Origin: Takashimella koratensis | Taxonomy: Eukaryota > Basidiomycota > Tremellomycetes > Trichosporonales > Tetragoniomycetaceae | Reading direction: 5' to 3' | NCBI GenBank assembly: GCA_003116875.1 | Contig: BCKT01000007.1 | Span: 360,365-424,364, forward strand | Length of the DNA: 64,000 bases | Part shown: piece by piece, positions 22,151 to 30,855 of the stretch | How positions within the stretch are numbered: position 1 is the stretch's first letter | How the letters are laid out: the number at the start of each line of letters is the position of its first letter | Program-made: the position numbers and the translations under genes | The notes under the pieces: model-generated | Told to the model about the DNA's origin: nothing | Databases searched by the model: none | What the model saw: only the letters and a program-made list of their open reading frames with translations

Positions 22151-23120
22151 TCACTCGGGAAGAACGGTTGCGGTGACGATTGGTTCAGGTCTGAGGACGT
22201 GTCAGTTTAGACGAGCAGCCTTGACCAATCACCCACCTGAGCGCAAAGACAACTTTCTTCCTGACCACCGCGACGACCTCGTAATGCCTCGTTCTTGCCT
22301 TCTCGCCCTGCTTCTTCACCGCACGCTTCCTCTTCCTCCTCTCCTCCTCCTTCTCCCTCGCCTCTTTCTCAAGCCTTGCCGCTTCCCTCGCCTCCTCGTC
22401 CTCATCCTCGTCTTCGTCCATATCCTCTTCGAGCCCTCGGGCGGGTGACGACGGGTCGAGCTCGGACGAGTAGTCTCTTGGTGCGGACGACGCGTAGAAT
22501 GGGCTCGAACTGGCTATCGCACCAGGCCGAGCAGGCGTAAAGAATGGGTCCTCGGGGAACAGAGGTGGTTCTTCCTCTTCCTCGTCTACCTTCCCCTTGT
22601 CGCCGTTTCGGGTGAGCTTGGACTTGACACTACTCCCGCGTGGGTCCTCCCTCGCGCGCTTCGCTGGTGTTTTGGGAAACCCCTCTCTCTCAGCCTCCGC
22701 CTCGGCATCTTCCTCCTCGTGTTCTCTGTCAGACTCCTCTTCCTCCGCGTCCCCATCAACCGTCGAGTGCGCGTTCGACGTGCTGTCCGCGATCGCGCGC
22801 CGGATCACCGCGTATGGTTTAGTGAGTGTAGAGATCTTGCCATGGAGGAGGTGGTGTTCGCCAAGGTGTAGAGTGGGTTTGTCCTGCGCCGTGAAGAGTT
22901 AGTCCCCGTGATGAATGCGAATAAAGGCCAAGCTCACGGGTCGATCAAGGCCGAGGACACCAATCACGCCGTCCGAGTTGTCGCCCTCCCACTCTAGCTC
23001 GCCCTGCAGCTCGAGCAGAACCAACTCCCCGCCCAGCTGAACAAGAGGGGACGATGACGGACCCGCTGCTGATGTGGACGGCGCAAAGTGGTGCGGGTGT
23101 AATGGGAGGTGAATGCGCAT
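22151..23120 (-). CDS. CTF8: Ctf8-like subunit of the Ctf18 alternative clamp loader
   Basis: Ctf8 joins Dcc1 on the Ctf18-RFC complex, which loads PCNA and supports sister-chromatid cohesion and the replication checkpoint. Three exons. Start at 23120 (MRIHLPLHPHHFAPS). Family blocks: LVQLGGELVLLELQGELEWEG, GVIGVLGLDRP, then across an intron DKPTLHLGEHHLLHGKI and LTKPYAVIRR, and at the end HYEVVAVVRKKVVFALRPEPIV. Between the last two blocks is a long insert of about 170 residues, strongly acidic then Glu/Arg/Lys-rich (a likely charged helix), so the protein is larger than the yeast and human forms. An ACGCGT box lies 43 bp upstream of the ATG. Confidence 0.85.
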
Positions 23121-23162
23121 GGTAGGTGGGTCAAGGTGGATGAAATGGACGGAGATGTTTTG

Positions 23163-23168
23163 ACGCGT
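23163..23168. promoter_or_regulatory. MCB-type ACGCGT box upstream of CTF8
   Basis: The hexamer lies in TTTTGACGCGTCGG, 43 bp from the CTF8 start. In fungi ACGCGT is the binding core of MBF, which drives G1/S expression of replication genes. A similar TTTGACGCGT stands before the PSF1 start in this window. Confidence 0.45.
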
Positions 23169-23248
23169 CGGAGATGAGGCAGAAAAAAATGATGCATAAA
23201 AACGACGCGGCACGGTGGCACAAATCAACGGCAGATCAATATGGCATC

Positions 23249-23716
23249 TCACTTCATCGTGTAGACTTCTTTGGGGTCCCTATTCATAACGTCGGACTGC
23301 TTCAGCTCCTGCACAGTCTTATCCCTGAGCTTCTGTTCAAAGGTGGCGACATCGATAAATTCAACCGTGAGGCTGGTTCTGGACCCGCTCTCCTCTTTGG
23401 CCGAGCTGGTGTATGGGGCCATCCGGTAACTAATCGATTCCTCGGTAAGCAGCACCCCGCCCTCCTTGGGCATGGCAGTGCACGCTTGCCAGAAGCTATG
23501 AGCAGACCGTTCGGACGCTTGACGAGCACAGGTAAGGGGGCCGTTGGGGTCGGACTGAATGGCGGTAGTTGCCACCCGGCCTGGGAGGGTATAATTCCAA
23601 TTGCCTTGAAACTTTGTACCCTTGGGAACTTTGGAAGACAAGGAGACAGGACAAAATACCGCTCAGGTATCAGTTTCGGGCTTGGTGATTTATACGGTGT
23701 AGCTGCTTTCAGACAT
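23249..23716 (-). CDS. hypothetical protein, two exons; neighbour of the paralogue array
   Basis: I do not recognise this. An ATG at 23716 opens a 7-codon exon (MSESSYT). A 75-nt intron (23621-23695, GTATAA...CTGAT...CCAAG) joins it in phase to a 372-nt exon beginning GTKFQGNWNYTLPGRV, giving 130 residues. The body has LTEESISYRMAPYTSS and a SLTVEFIDVATFEQKLR segment that loosely resembles the YVTLxVxxxxxFxEA segment of the array genes downstream. The intron read in frame gives ITKPETD, which resembles the N-terminal VTKPEPD of the broken copy at 24.8 kb. So this may instead be a degenerate array member with two stops in its first 20 codons. Both readings remain open. A TATATC element is about 65 bp upstream. 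Confidence 0.4.
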
Positions 23717-24173
23717 TTCTTATAATCGTGTAGGTTTGAATGACAAGTGGGAGCGTTGGGGAGCGGTTCGAACCGTCTAGATATACCATCCCACCTCGGG
23801 TGCTGGAGGTGAGATATTGGGACTCCGACTCCACTTAGACATGCATTTCACATACTGCGTTGTCGCCTCCTTTCTCGGCATCGAAGTCATCTCTTCTCAC
23901 GACCATTCGGCGGTGAGCAAAACTTCCCCACATCAGAACTCTCGACAATGGAGGATGCCCGAATAGCCCGAAAATCGCCGAACGTGAAGCTCACAAAGAG
24001 TTCTTGGGAGCTCCCCGAGCAACTATCTGCTATATTGGAGCTGCTGTTTCGTATGTGCACACATTTCTCACTTTGAACGTGAACATGGAGCGATCTATTA
24101 CATTGTGACATCTCATCCTTGCTGCACTCAAGCTTCCTCTCGTTGTGTGTAACATCAAGATTCTCGAAACAGA

Positions 24174-24797
24174 TCAATGACACCCTTTGACTTCAGTACA
24201 GATCAAGGAATACCTCCCGGACCGCTCCCTTCCCCTCCCGGATCTCAGCGACTCGCGGCTGACCCAAAGCGGAGGAACAAGCTTTGAGTGCCTCAAACTT
24301 GCGTCGTACTTCCGCGATCGTTTCCTCAATGTAGTCGTCATCGTGGTCATGGCTAACGTCGTCGTCGGTATACATCTCGTTGACGGATTAATCTCTCTCC
24401 CGCAATTTGGCTCCTGCGGCAAGAACCCCCCGAATTTACTTCCGCTGACTCTGTCGAACAACACTCTGTACAGGCAGGTTGAAGCCACTGAGTTTGGAAA
24501 GAGGATCCAGTAAGAATAAGATGTTTCGTCGATAAACTTCTTGGCTCCCCGCCTGAATTTTCTCTTAGGGGAGTCGCCATTAGCCGTCAGGATGTCATTG
24601 GCTAGATCGAGTGTTGCGAGTTTTCTCACGGCGTCGGTGAAGGTGCTGAACGACTCTAATGCGCTCTCAGGCGGTTGCTCCAAGACCTTGACGATTGTCG
24701 CAATGCTGAAAGAGACTTCGACGTCGGGCTCGGGCTTTGTGACGTAAAGCGTGGCTTGAACTCAGCCGTAAGTGCTCTCCGTCGGATCGTCGGGCAT
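24174..24797 (-). pseudogene. broken member of the tandem paralogue family
   Basis: An ATG at 24797 reads MPDDPTESTYG and then meets an in-frame TGA (24762-24764). The same frame then continues with family-like sequence: ATLYVTKPEPDVEVSFS, then VLEQPPES, DAVRKLATLDLANDIL and KRKFRRGAKKFID. These match intact copies at equivalent places (for example TELAVYV, VQALKCLAPLELNRCI and SKFRKGISMFDL in the 30.1-kb copy). The conserved EAxSHGAxxW block is not found in this frame. The frame runs to a stop at 24174 with unrelated sequence. No GT-AG intron removes the TGA. I read it as a decayed copy. Confidence 0.55.
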
Positions 24798-25149
24798 GGC
24801 GGACGTCAGTTCGAGAGGGACGGTGTGCTGTTGTTAGAGGGCAAAGTAGGAAACGAAAAGCTGCTTGACTTTTGAACTGACGAAGCCGGACTTTGGACTC
24901 GGTCTGAACGGAGGGGAGGGAATAATCAAAGGATTACCGGTGGAGCTGTGCTGCGAGTCACGCTGTGGGGCAGCGACACAGCAGTCGCCGCCCACGTGCC
25001 CCACCCGTGGAGCCAACGCAAAACAATGCATGCCAGTCGCAACATTTGTCAACCTCCCTCACAGACTTTATGGGATCACCAAGCCATTCTACGTCCTAAC
25101 AATCCAGCTATGGAGACTGCGTAGACATTGTCGCTGTTTTCGAATTCTT
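24798..25149. other. spacer within the tandem array
   Basis: No gene or clear repeat is seen. Short ORFs only. Confidence 0.35.
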
Positions 25150-25623
25150 TCACGACGACGTGACTTGGTCAAGTAGTTTGGAAGGGATCCCGAGCTGGGA
25201 GAGTAAATCTCGAGCGGTGGCGATATCTTCTGCACTAGGCGGAATCCATCGCTGGGCCCCTCGCCTCAAAGCCTCGTTAAAGCCGGCTTCATCTTGGATC
25301 TGAAGATTAATGTAGCAGAATTGATCGTCTCCTGCGGACAAGCTAAAGTCAGACATGAGGTGCATGTACTGAGCCATGGCGGTATCGAATGATGATTGAC
25401 CAAACCCCGACTTCTGGACGGTATTGAGCGCCGAGTGTAAAGCGAGAGGTGCGAGGCAATTCATACCCTGGCAGTATTGGGTGGTCGCCTGATAAGTAGC
25501 GACCGGAGGCTCTTCAATCGCCTGGAAATCCCAAGCGATGTCGAATGTTTTCGTATTGGTCATCTCTGACGCGGGGGAAGCCTTGATGAAGACTTTGAAT
25601 TCAGTCTTGCCATACGAGGACAT
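25150..25623 (-). CDS. tandem-array family protein, copy A (function unknown)
   Basis: Single exon, 157 residues, start at 25623 (MSSYGKTEFKVFIKAS). It shares the family layout: an N-terminal basic/aromatic strand (GKTEFKVFI), a variable linker, a helix with LAPLALHSAL, a middle segment leading to DFSLSAGDDQFCYINLQI, and the block FNEALRRGAQRWIPP followed by an amphipathic C-terminal helix. No signal peptide, membrane helix or known catalytic motif is visible, so it is probably a small cytosolic protein. It is the most divergent of the intact copies. A weak TATA-like stretch (about 25705-25715) lies 80-90 bp upstream. The family is unknown to me. Confidence 0.65.
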   Translation of the reverse strand: MSSYGKTEFKVFIKASPASEMTNTKTFDIAWDFQAIEEPPVATYQATTQYCQGMNCLAPLALHSALNTVQKSGFGQSSFDTAMAQYMHLMSDFSLSAGDDQFCYINLQIQDEAGFNEALRRGAQRWIPPSAEDIATARDLLSQLGIPSKLLDQVTSS

Positions 25624-26690
25624 TGCTGTATCTAATAAAGGGCGATTGTTGGATACTTGTGAGCTGATGGGGACAGGGAGGGGTCGAGTAGACACATCGG
25701 CAAGTATTTATGTATACCAGCTGTATTGAAGCCTTTCTCTGATAAGCTGGGAGACACCAAGGATAGACAGCACACCGGGACTCACTCATGTTGCCTGCCG
25801 TGTGGTGAGAATGCAAGGCGATCTGAACCCAAGTAGCTTTCGAGGAGCGCAGTCATTGGAGGATCAAAGGAGGAGTCGAATGTTGACTTGCCGCAACTCA
25901 CCTCTTTTGTTGCTCACCGTGGTTTGAACCATGGGCAGATCCACAAAGCTGAATCCGCATAAAAGGTCTTGCTTTGCGAATTCACAAGCGGGGCTGAGCA
26001 GTCGTTGACAACTTACAATGGGCCGGTCTCCTCTTTTCTTCAAGACTTTTCCTCCTTTCTATCACATGCTAAAGGTTGCCCGTTCGGCAACATGCATTTT
26101 TTTCGTTGACAGCTCGGTTTGTATTCTCACGATCGCCCAATTTTGTCTGCGACGCTGCGCCAGTCACAGTCCTCCACGAGATAGAGACAGCTGTTGGTGA
26201 CAGGCTAGTACTATACAAATCCGCAGTCTTCAAACTGTATAGATGGGTGCCTTGCAACGCTGCCTGGCTATCTGCGCGTATAAAGCAAGGGCTTACATCT
26301 GAGCATATGCAGAGGGTTTGCGCATCGTTTTGATTACCTCAGACTGTATGCGTGTTCTGCGAACAGATGGCCTGCCTAGAATCCTTCTGCTCAGTACGTG
26401 ATTAGAGACTCGACCAACGTGTTTAAATGCGCTGGAGTGCACTAGGGCAAAGATCATTGACTGACAATGTTAGTTGACATGCTTGCGTACTCAGACGGTA
26501 CATACATGTCAAGTATCATGCAAATGCTTCAACAAACATTGAACAGAATGCATTCCGGCACTCTATGAGCGGGCCCTCCTCATCCCCATACCAACGGTCT
26601 ACACCATGGCAGACCCCTCACTACACCCCCATCGAAACGTTTCTCATCCCCAATCTCTGGACCATGGCCCCCTATGCTCTCAGAGTATTT
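25624..26690. other. spacer within the tandem array
   Basis: No gene is recognised. A plus-strand ORF near 26076-26333 opens with a non-ATG codon and is not supported. This stretch looks more AT-rich than the flanking housekeeping genes. Confidence 0.35.
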
Positions 26691-27167
26691 CTACTCTGCA
26701 TTTAGGCTGGGGAAATCGTTTCGGAACTTCTGGTAGGTCGACTTGGCCGCCGTCACCTGACCCTCGGTCGGCTCCTGCCACTCTGTCGCCCCGTGGCTCA
26801 GGGCTTCCTCAAAGTGGTTGGGGTTGGTGACGGACAGGGTCACAAAGCATATTCGGTCTTCTCCCGAATACAAGCTATACTCGTCCCTCCAGACGTCGTG
26901 AAGATTCCTCGTGGCGATCTCAAAGGGAACTCCACTGCGGATCGTGTTCCTCAGAATCAGTGGGACCAGGTGGGTCAGAGCCTGAGTGTATTCGTCTTTG
27001 GTCGGCGTGTCTAAAGACGATTGTTCAAGGCGAGATACTTCGCACGCCATTTGAAGAGGGGTTGAAGTCGAGACAAAAATAGATTCCCCATTAATCGTAG
27101 AAGGGTCGACGACGTAGAGCGTGAACTCGGTTCTGCCGTGCGGCCAGGTCGATTTGACGGTTGACAT
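26691..27167 (-). CDS. tandem-array family protein, copy B (function unknown)
   Basis: Single exon, 158 residues from the ATG at 27167 (MSTVKSTWPHGRTEFTLYVV). An upstream open stretch to 27251 belongs to the promoter/leader because it contains the TATA box. Family blocks: GRTEFTLYVVDP, ALTHLVPLILRNTI, EYSLYSGEDRICFVTLSVTN, HFEEALSHGATEWQEP and a final helix with FRNDFPSLNAE. The EALSHGAxxW block is almost identical to copies C and D, while the linker regions differ strongly, so the copies are old or fast-evolving. Same strand and spacing pattern as its neighbours. Confidence 0.72.
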   Translation of the reverse strand: MSTVKSTWPHGRTEFTLYVVDPSTINGESIFVSTSTPLQMACEVSRLEQSSLDTPTKDEYTQALTHLVPLILRNTIRSGVPFEIATRNLHDVWRDEYSLYSGEDRICFVTLSVTNPNHFEEALSHGATEWQEPTEGQVTAAKSTYQKFRNDFPSLNAE

Positions 27168-27249
27168 TGTTGCAAATTTAAAGTGCTTGAAGTAATATGG
27201 AAAGTCTGTGTGTTGTGTGTGATGAGGATATGAGGTGACCCAAGAGAAC

Positions 27250-27259
27250 ATATATATAT
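27250..27259 (-). promoter_or_regulatory. TATA box of array copy B
   Basis: ATATATATAT, 83 bp upstream of the ATG at 27167. Confidence 0.55.
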
Positions 27260-27754
27260 GTCACGAGCGCTGAATGGGTCAAGGATCGGCTCGCCCGGCT
27301 TTCAACCAAAATGCACGCCCGGACACATACGAAATTGCGTGAGAATGCTTGCCAAGATGTATCACATAGGATCACGAGCTGACCGCGCAGTTCACCCGCT
27401 TGGGAACAATAGAGAGCTGTGTGATTTCTCACCCTGGCAAGACATAGTAAGGGAGAGAAAGAAACCAACCACGTCCTTCCGCTTTGGTCCATTGATGACC
27501 GTGACATAGCATAAGTTAGTGGTAAAAACGATTAGTCCGACAAAGGACTAAAGGCTGCTCCGCCAGTGGAAACCTCTTGAACAAAAGAGCTAGCTTGCGT
27601 GGGTTCAACATTTCCCGATTCGTAGATGAATGGATGCCGCTGTCCTACGATAATCCGTTGGCTTGGCAAAAGCGCCCGTTCGCGTCTCTATGCATGCAAC
27701 AGACAGCGCCAATGCCACAAAGTGAGTTGCTGCCTTTGCACCAAGGCGACACAA

Positions 27755-27795
27755 NTCCCNCCCNNCCNNCCCCCNTNTNNCCCCCCCCCCCCCCN
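27755..27795. other. unresolved bases in a poly-C tract
   Basis: Mixed N and C, including a run of 14 C between ambiguous calls. This is a sequencing or assembly failure at a C/G homopolymer. Length and content here cannot be trusted, so a small amount of sequence could be missing. Confidence 0.95.
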
Positions 27796-28360
27796 CGGGG
27801 CCTCAAGCGATGTCCCATCCTTGTACCAATCTTCCTTGACAAAACGTCGTCCAAATCTCCTGACTCGCTCCACAAGTTTACATGTACATACCGAGGCGGG
27901 AAGCAGCCAAGCCTCCGCGATCCCCTACTGAGAGGGTAGTGGTTAAGAACACGCCTTCTTAATCGAGGCGCTCTGAATTTCTTCAGGATGAGAGAAGCGG
28001 CAGGGTCTGAATCGAAACCGAGGACAACGGGGACTCCCGTGCAAGTTCCCCATGTAACAATTTATACGGCTTCCAATTCATTGCATCTCACGAGCATACG
28101 AACACTTCCCGATAGAAAATCCCCTCTTCCCATTACTGTTAGGTTTCTCACTCGATCTGGGGGATCCATCGCTCGACGCTCTACAGACTGCTATATGTAT
28201 GTCTCTCTCTCAGTCTCTCCGCAGTTCCCCCTGTCCATGTCTCTATTGTTCTCCGGCGGCCGTCGGCCGCCGCCCGGTGCACGGTTCGTTCCTCTGACAA
28301 TGTGCCTCAAACCTGACAATTACCGTTCGTTGGGCTTCCAGGTACCAATAAAGAGTGCCT
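27796..28360. other. spacer within the tandem array
   Basis: No gene is supported. One tRNA-like hairpin was considered and rejected (27935-28000). Confidence 0.35.
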
Positions 28361-28894
28361 TTAACCCTGCGATCCATCATCATCGGCGGTGTCCACGATA
28401 ATCTGGATTCCACTTTCTGAGTAAGCCCAAGCATTTTGATACTGCGAGAAAACGCTTTCGGCGGCTGAGATATGCTTAAGGCCGGGTTGAGTCCACGGTT
28501 GCGCCCCGTGACTGAGTGCGTCTTCAAAACCGTTGTAGTCTGTGACTCGGAGAGTCACATAAACGACTCGGTCCAAACCCGCCGACTCACCCTCCGACTC
28601 ACCCGCCGACAGGCTGAACTTGGTAATCTCCTCCTTGCTGTATTTGGATGTCCCTTGCTCGAACGTCGTGGAGCTTTTGATGCATTCCTGCAGTGCAAGT
28701 GGGGCAAGTTTCTTCAAGGCTGTGAGATATTGACCGGAAGCCATGATTGAGCCTTGAGAAGGCTTGATATGGGGAAAGACCTCCCTAGCAAGCTGCAACG
28801 GTTGTTTTGACTCGTCCGCAGTGCTGTCAGGTCTTACAACGTAGACAGTGAGCTCAATCTTGCCGTCTATCAGCGAGGAGAAATCTCTGACCAT
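28361..28894 (-). CDS. tandem-array family protein, copy C (function unknown)
   Basis: Single exon, 177 residues, start at 28894 (MVRDFSSLIDGKIELTVYVV). Family blocks: GKIELTVYVVRP, EVFPHIKPSQGS, YLTALKKLAPLALQECIKS, FEQGTSKYSKEEITKFSLSAG, then LDRVVYVTLRVTDYNGFEDA, LSHGAQPWTQP and ISAAESVFSQYQNA. The C-terminal SGIQIIVDTAD is shared with copy D (SGIDIIVKLVE). A short acidic insert (ESEGESAG) before LDRVVYV is specific to this copy. C and D are the closest pair in the array. No targeting signal or membrane helix is visible. Confidence 0.72.
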   Translation of the reverse strand: MVRDFSSLIDGKIELTVYVVRPDSTADESKQPLQLAREVFPHIKPSQGSIMASGQYLTALKKLAPLALQECIKSSTTFEQGTSKYSKEEITKFSLSAGESEGESAGLDRVVYVTLRVTDYNGFEDALSHGAQPWTQPGLKHISAAESVFSQYQNAWAYSESGIQIIVDTADDDGSQG

Positions 28895-29572
28895 TATCGT
28901 GACTTTTCGAAGTGCTTTAGACCAGATGTTGTGAATGCAGATACAAGAGTGGGAACTTTGATCTGGCGCTTGTACTTATACCTGCCGGAGATGTCTAGTG
29001 CTGCGGAACGACTCGGATAGTCCGAACACTCGGCTTGCTTGGTGGGAGGAGAGTACACACCCCGTTTTGAAAAGAGCTTACAAAGGGAAAATAGATCCGT
29101 TCTCAGCAGCCGTTGCACGACGCGTTTCGCTGCCTTGCGGAGCTTCTGGTTCACCTCAGAGCCCGATATGATCCTTTGAAAACATCCTACACGTTGCACA
29201 ACAGCCGTGATCAACAAAGGACTCCAGAGCGTCACCCCAACGATGCTACTTGAGCCTCCATTGAGAGCCGCGCTGACAGATCCTTTGATGCGGGCAATGT
29301 CAAACACCCTCCACGCACAAGTCCACTCGCCGACTCCACGAGCCGTTCTCAGTCCGATAGTCAGTTGGAAGTTCTTTGGTAGGCAGATGTCCTGGAATAG
29401 TGCTGGTCAACGGAAAGACCTCCTAGTCAAAGCTTACTAGAGTTGCATCCGGAGCGAAATGAGGTATCCTACACGATCGCCCCTATTGTCCTCGTACCCT
29501 TACGCAAATTGCCCCATGCCACAATCGTTTCACCCTTCCAATGAGACTAGGTACGAGCAATTCAGCCAAGTA
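28895..29572. other. promoter/spacer within the tandem array
   Basis: Holds the TATA element of copy C at 28975-28980 and otherwise only short ORFs. Confidence 0.35.
28975..28980 (-). promoter_or_regulatory. TATA box of array copy C
   Basis: TATAAG on the minus strand, 81 bp upstream of the ATG at 28894. Confidence 0.5.
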
Positions 29573-30079
29573 TCATTCAACGAGCTTGACGATAATATCA
29601 ATCCCGCTTTGTGGGCGCGTTTTGCAATACGAAGTCTTGAAATCTTCGAAAATCACTTCGGCCGACGCTACTTGACTGTCAGGCGGTTCGACCCAATACT
29701 GAGCTCCGTGGCTGTATGCTTCGTCAAAATGATCGATGCTTTTCACAGACAACGTCACATACACAGCGCGCTCCGTGCCTGACGTCAGGTCGAACATGGA
29801 TATTCCCTTTCTAAACTTTGACGTCCCTTGATCGAACGCTGTCCCGTCGACACTGAATTTACAGCTGGCGATGCATCTGTTCAGCTCGAGTGGAGCTAGA
29901 CACTTTAAAGCTTGTACGTATTTGTGGGATTCAGAAGTGATAGTCGGTTCCACATGGGGAAAGACCTCCCAACCAATCATAAAAGGCGGCTCTGAGTCGT
30001 CAGGCAGGTCCTCCGTCTTGGGCAGCTGTTTGACGTAGACGGCAAGCTCTGTCTTGCCGTTCACGGTTTTCGAAGGCAT
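29573..30079 (-). CDS. tandem-array family protein, copy D (function unknown)
   Basis: Single exon, 168 residues from the ATG at 30079 (MPSKTVNGKTELAVYVKQ). The frame is open upstream to 30670, but the TATA box at 30166-30172 lies inside that stretch, so 30079 is preferred. Family blocks: GKTELAVYV, WEVFPHVEP, YVQALKCLAPLELNRCIAS, FDQGTSKFRKGISMFDLTSG, ERAVYVTLSVKSIDHFDEAY, SHGAQYWVEP, QVASAEVIFEDF and SGIDIIVKLVE. Closest to copy C. No recognisable enzymatic motif, signal peptide or membrane segment. Confidence 0.72.
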   Translation of the reverse strand: MPSKTVNGKTELAVYVKQLPKTEDLPDDSEPPFMIGWEVFPHVEPTITSESHKYVQALKCLAPLELNRCIASCKFSVDGTAFDQGTSKFRKGISMFDLTSGTERAVYVTLSVKSIDHFDEAYSHGAQYWVEPPDSQVASAEVIFEDFKTSYCKTRPQSGIDIIVKLVE

Positions 30080-30165
30080 TTCGCTTGTTGATTGCTTAGT
30101 AGTAGAGCCGGGTTTAGAGGTGTAGGAGTGGATTGAGGACGAGGAAAGAGCTCCTTCAGTGAGAT

Positions 30166-30172
30166 ATTTATA
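30166..30172 (-). promoter_or_regulatory. TATA box of array copy D
   Basis: TATAAAT on the minus strand within a small inverted repeat (AGATATAAATATCT), about 87-93 bp upstream of the ATG at 30079. Confidence 0.55.
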
Positions 30173-30490
30173 TCTTCCAAATGCTTGACTCTTGATGCAG
30201 CGGAGAGTATGAGCGCTCGGCCAGATAGTAAAGCAGACCCCAGCTCCTTTGTTTATGCTCTGACAAGAGGCAACAAAGCAAGCGTAGGTGATAAATGGGC
30301 CGCTTGTGTTGAGCCAGGTTTCACCGTTGAGCATGCTCCAGATCTCAGCTCTGGGCAAGTACCGCTCTTTTCTCAATTGCTTACTTGTCTGACTCCTATT
30401 AGTCAAAATCAAGGGATAAACGTTTCCACCGCCGTTGCGTTGGCTGAGCCGTATGTAGTTCCTTTGATGCCCAGCCTCACCAACCATTTT

Positions 30491-30524
30491 GGCGGGGTTC
30501 AAAAGTCGGCGGGGTGCAAAAGTC
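30491..30524. repeat. 17-bp tandem direct repeat, two units
   Basis: GGCGGGGTTCAAAAGTC followed at once by GGCGGGGTGCAAAAGTC, with one mismatch. It lies 410-445 bp upstream of copy D. It could be a regulatory-protein site, or slippage. Confidence 0.6.
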
Positions 30525-30855
30525 TCAAATCCCGCCCGCCCGCTTGCCAACTTGCAATCTGCACGTTGACAAGACTGCAACCCTTTGTTACTCGGCGGAT
30601 TGGGAGTGAAACGGTGATTTGCTGTCACTACCTCCCACCATAGGTTGCTCAATAGCATCCAGACTCTCATTGGTGGCTTCGTCGTGAGGTGATTGCATCA
30701 ATTTTGAGTCAGCAAGACGTTTTTCTAGTCAAGTCCTTGCCATGGTCGCATCTCTACCAAAAGCTACCTATATTTTCCTCTCAACTCTGATCTCATTCTC
30801 ACGGCCACCTGCACTACCTACCAATGTTTGTCCAAAGCCAGAAGACCAAGCTGCT

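Larger units (their letters stand above)
30080..30855. other. promoter/spacer within the tandem array
   Basis: Contains the copy D TATA box and a 17-bp tandem repeat (30491-30524). No further gene is supported. Confidence 0.35.

Noticed and set aside
23764..23776. GCGGTTCGAACCG, resembling a tRNA T-arm
   Set aside because: It is a palindrome with no upstream D-arm or anticodon arm and no matching acceptor stem.
27935..28000. tRNA-like hairpin with a GCCTT/GAGGC stem and a CTTAATC loop after a GTGGTTAAG sequence
   Set aside because: No acceptor stem or proper T-arm (GGTTCGAATCC type) follows at the right distance, and position 37 would be T. Probably chance.
30080..30670. N-terminal extension of array copy D (open frame to 30670)
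   Set aside because: The stretch contains the TATA box of copy D, has no family similarity and makes the protein twice the size of its paralogues.
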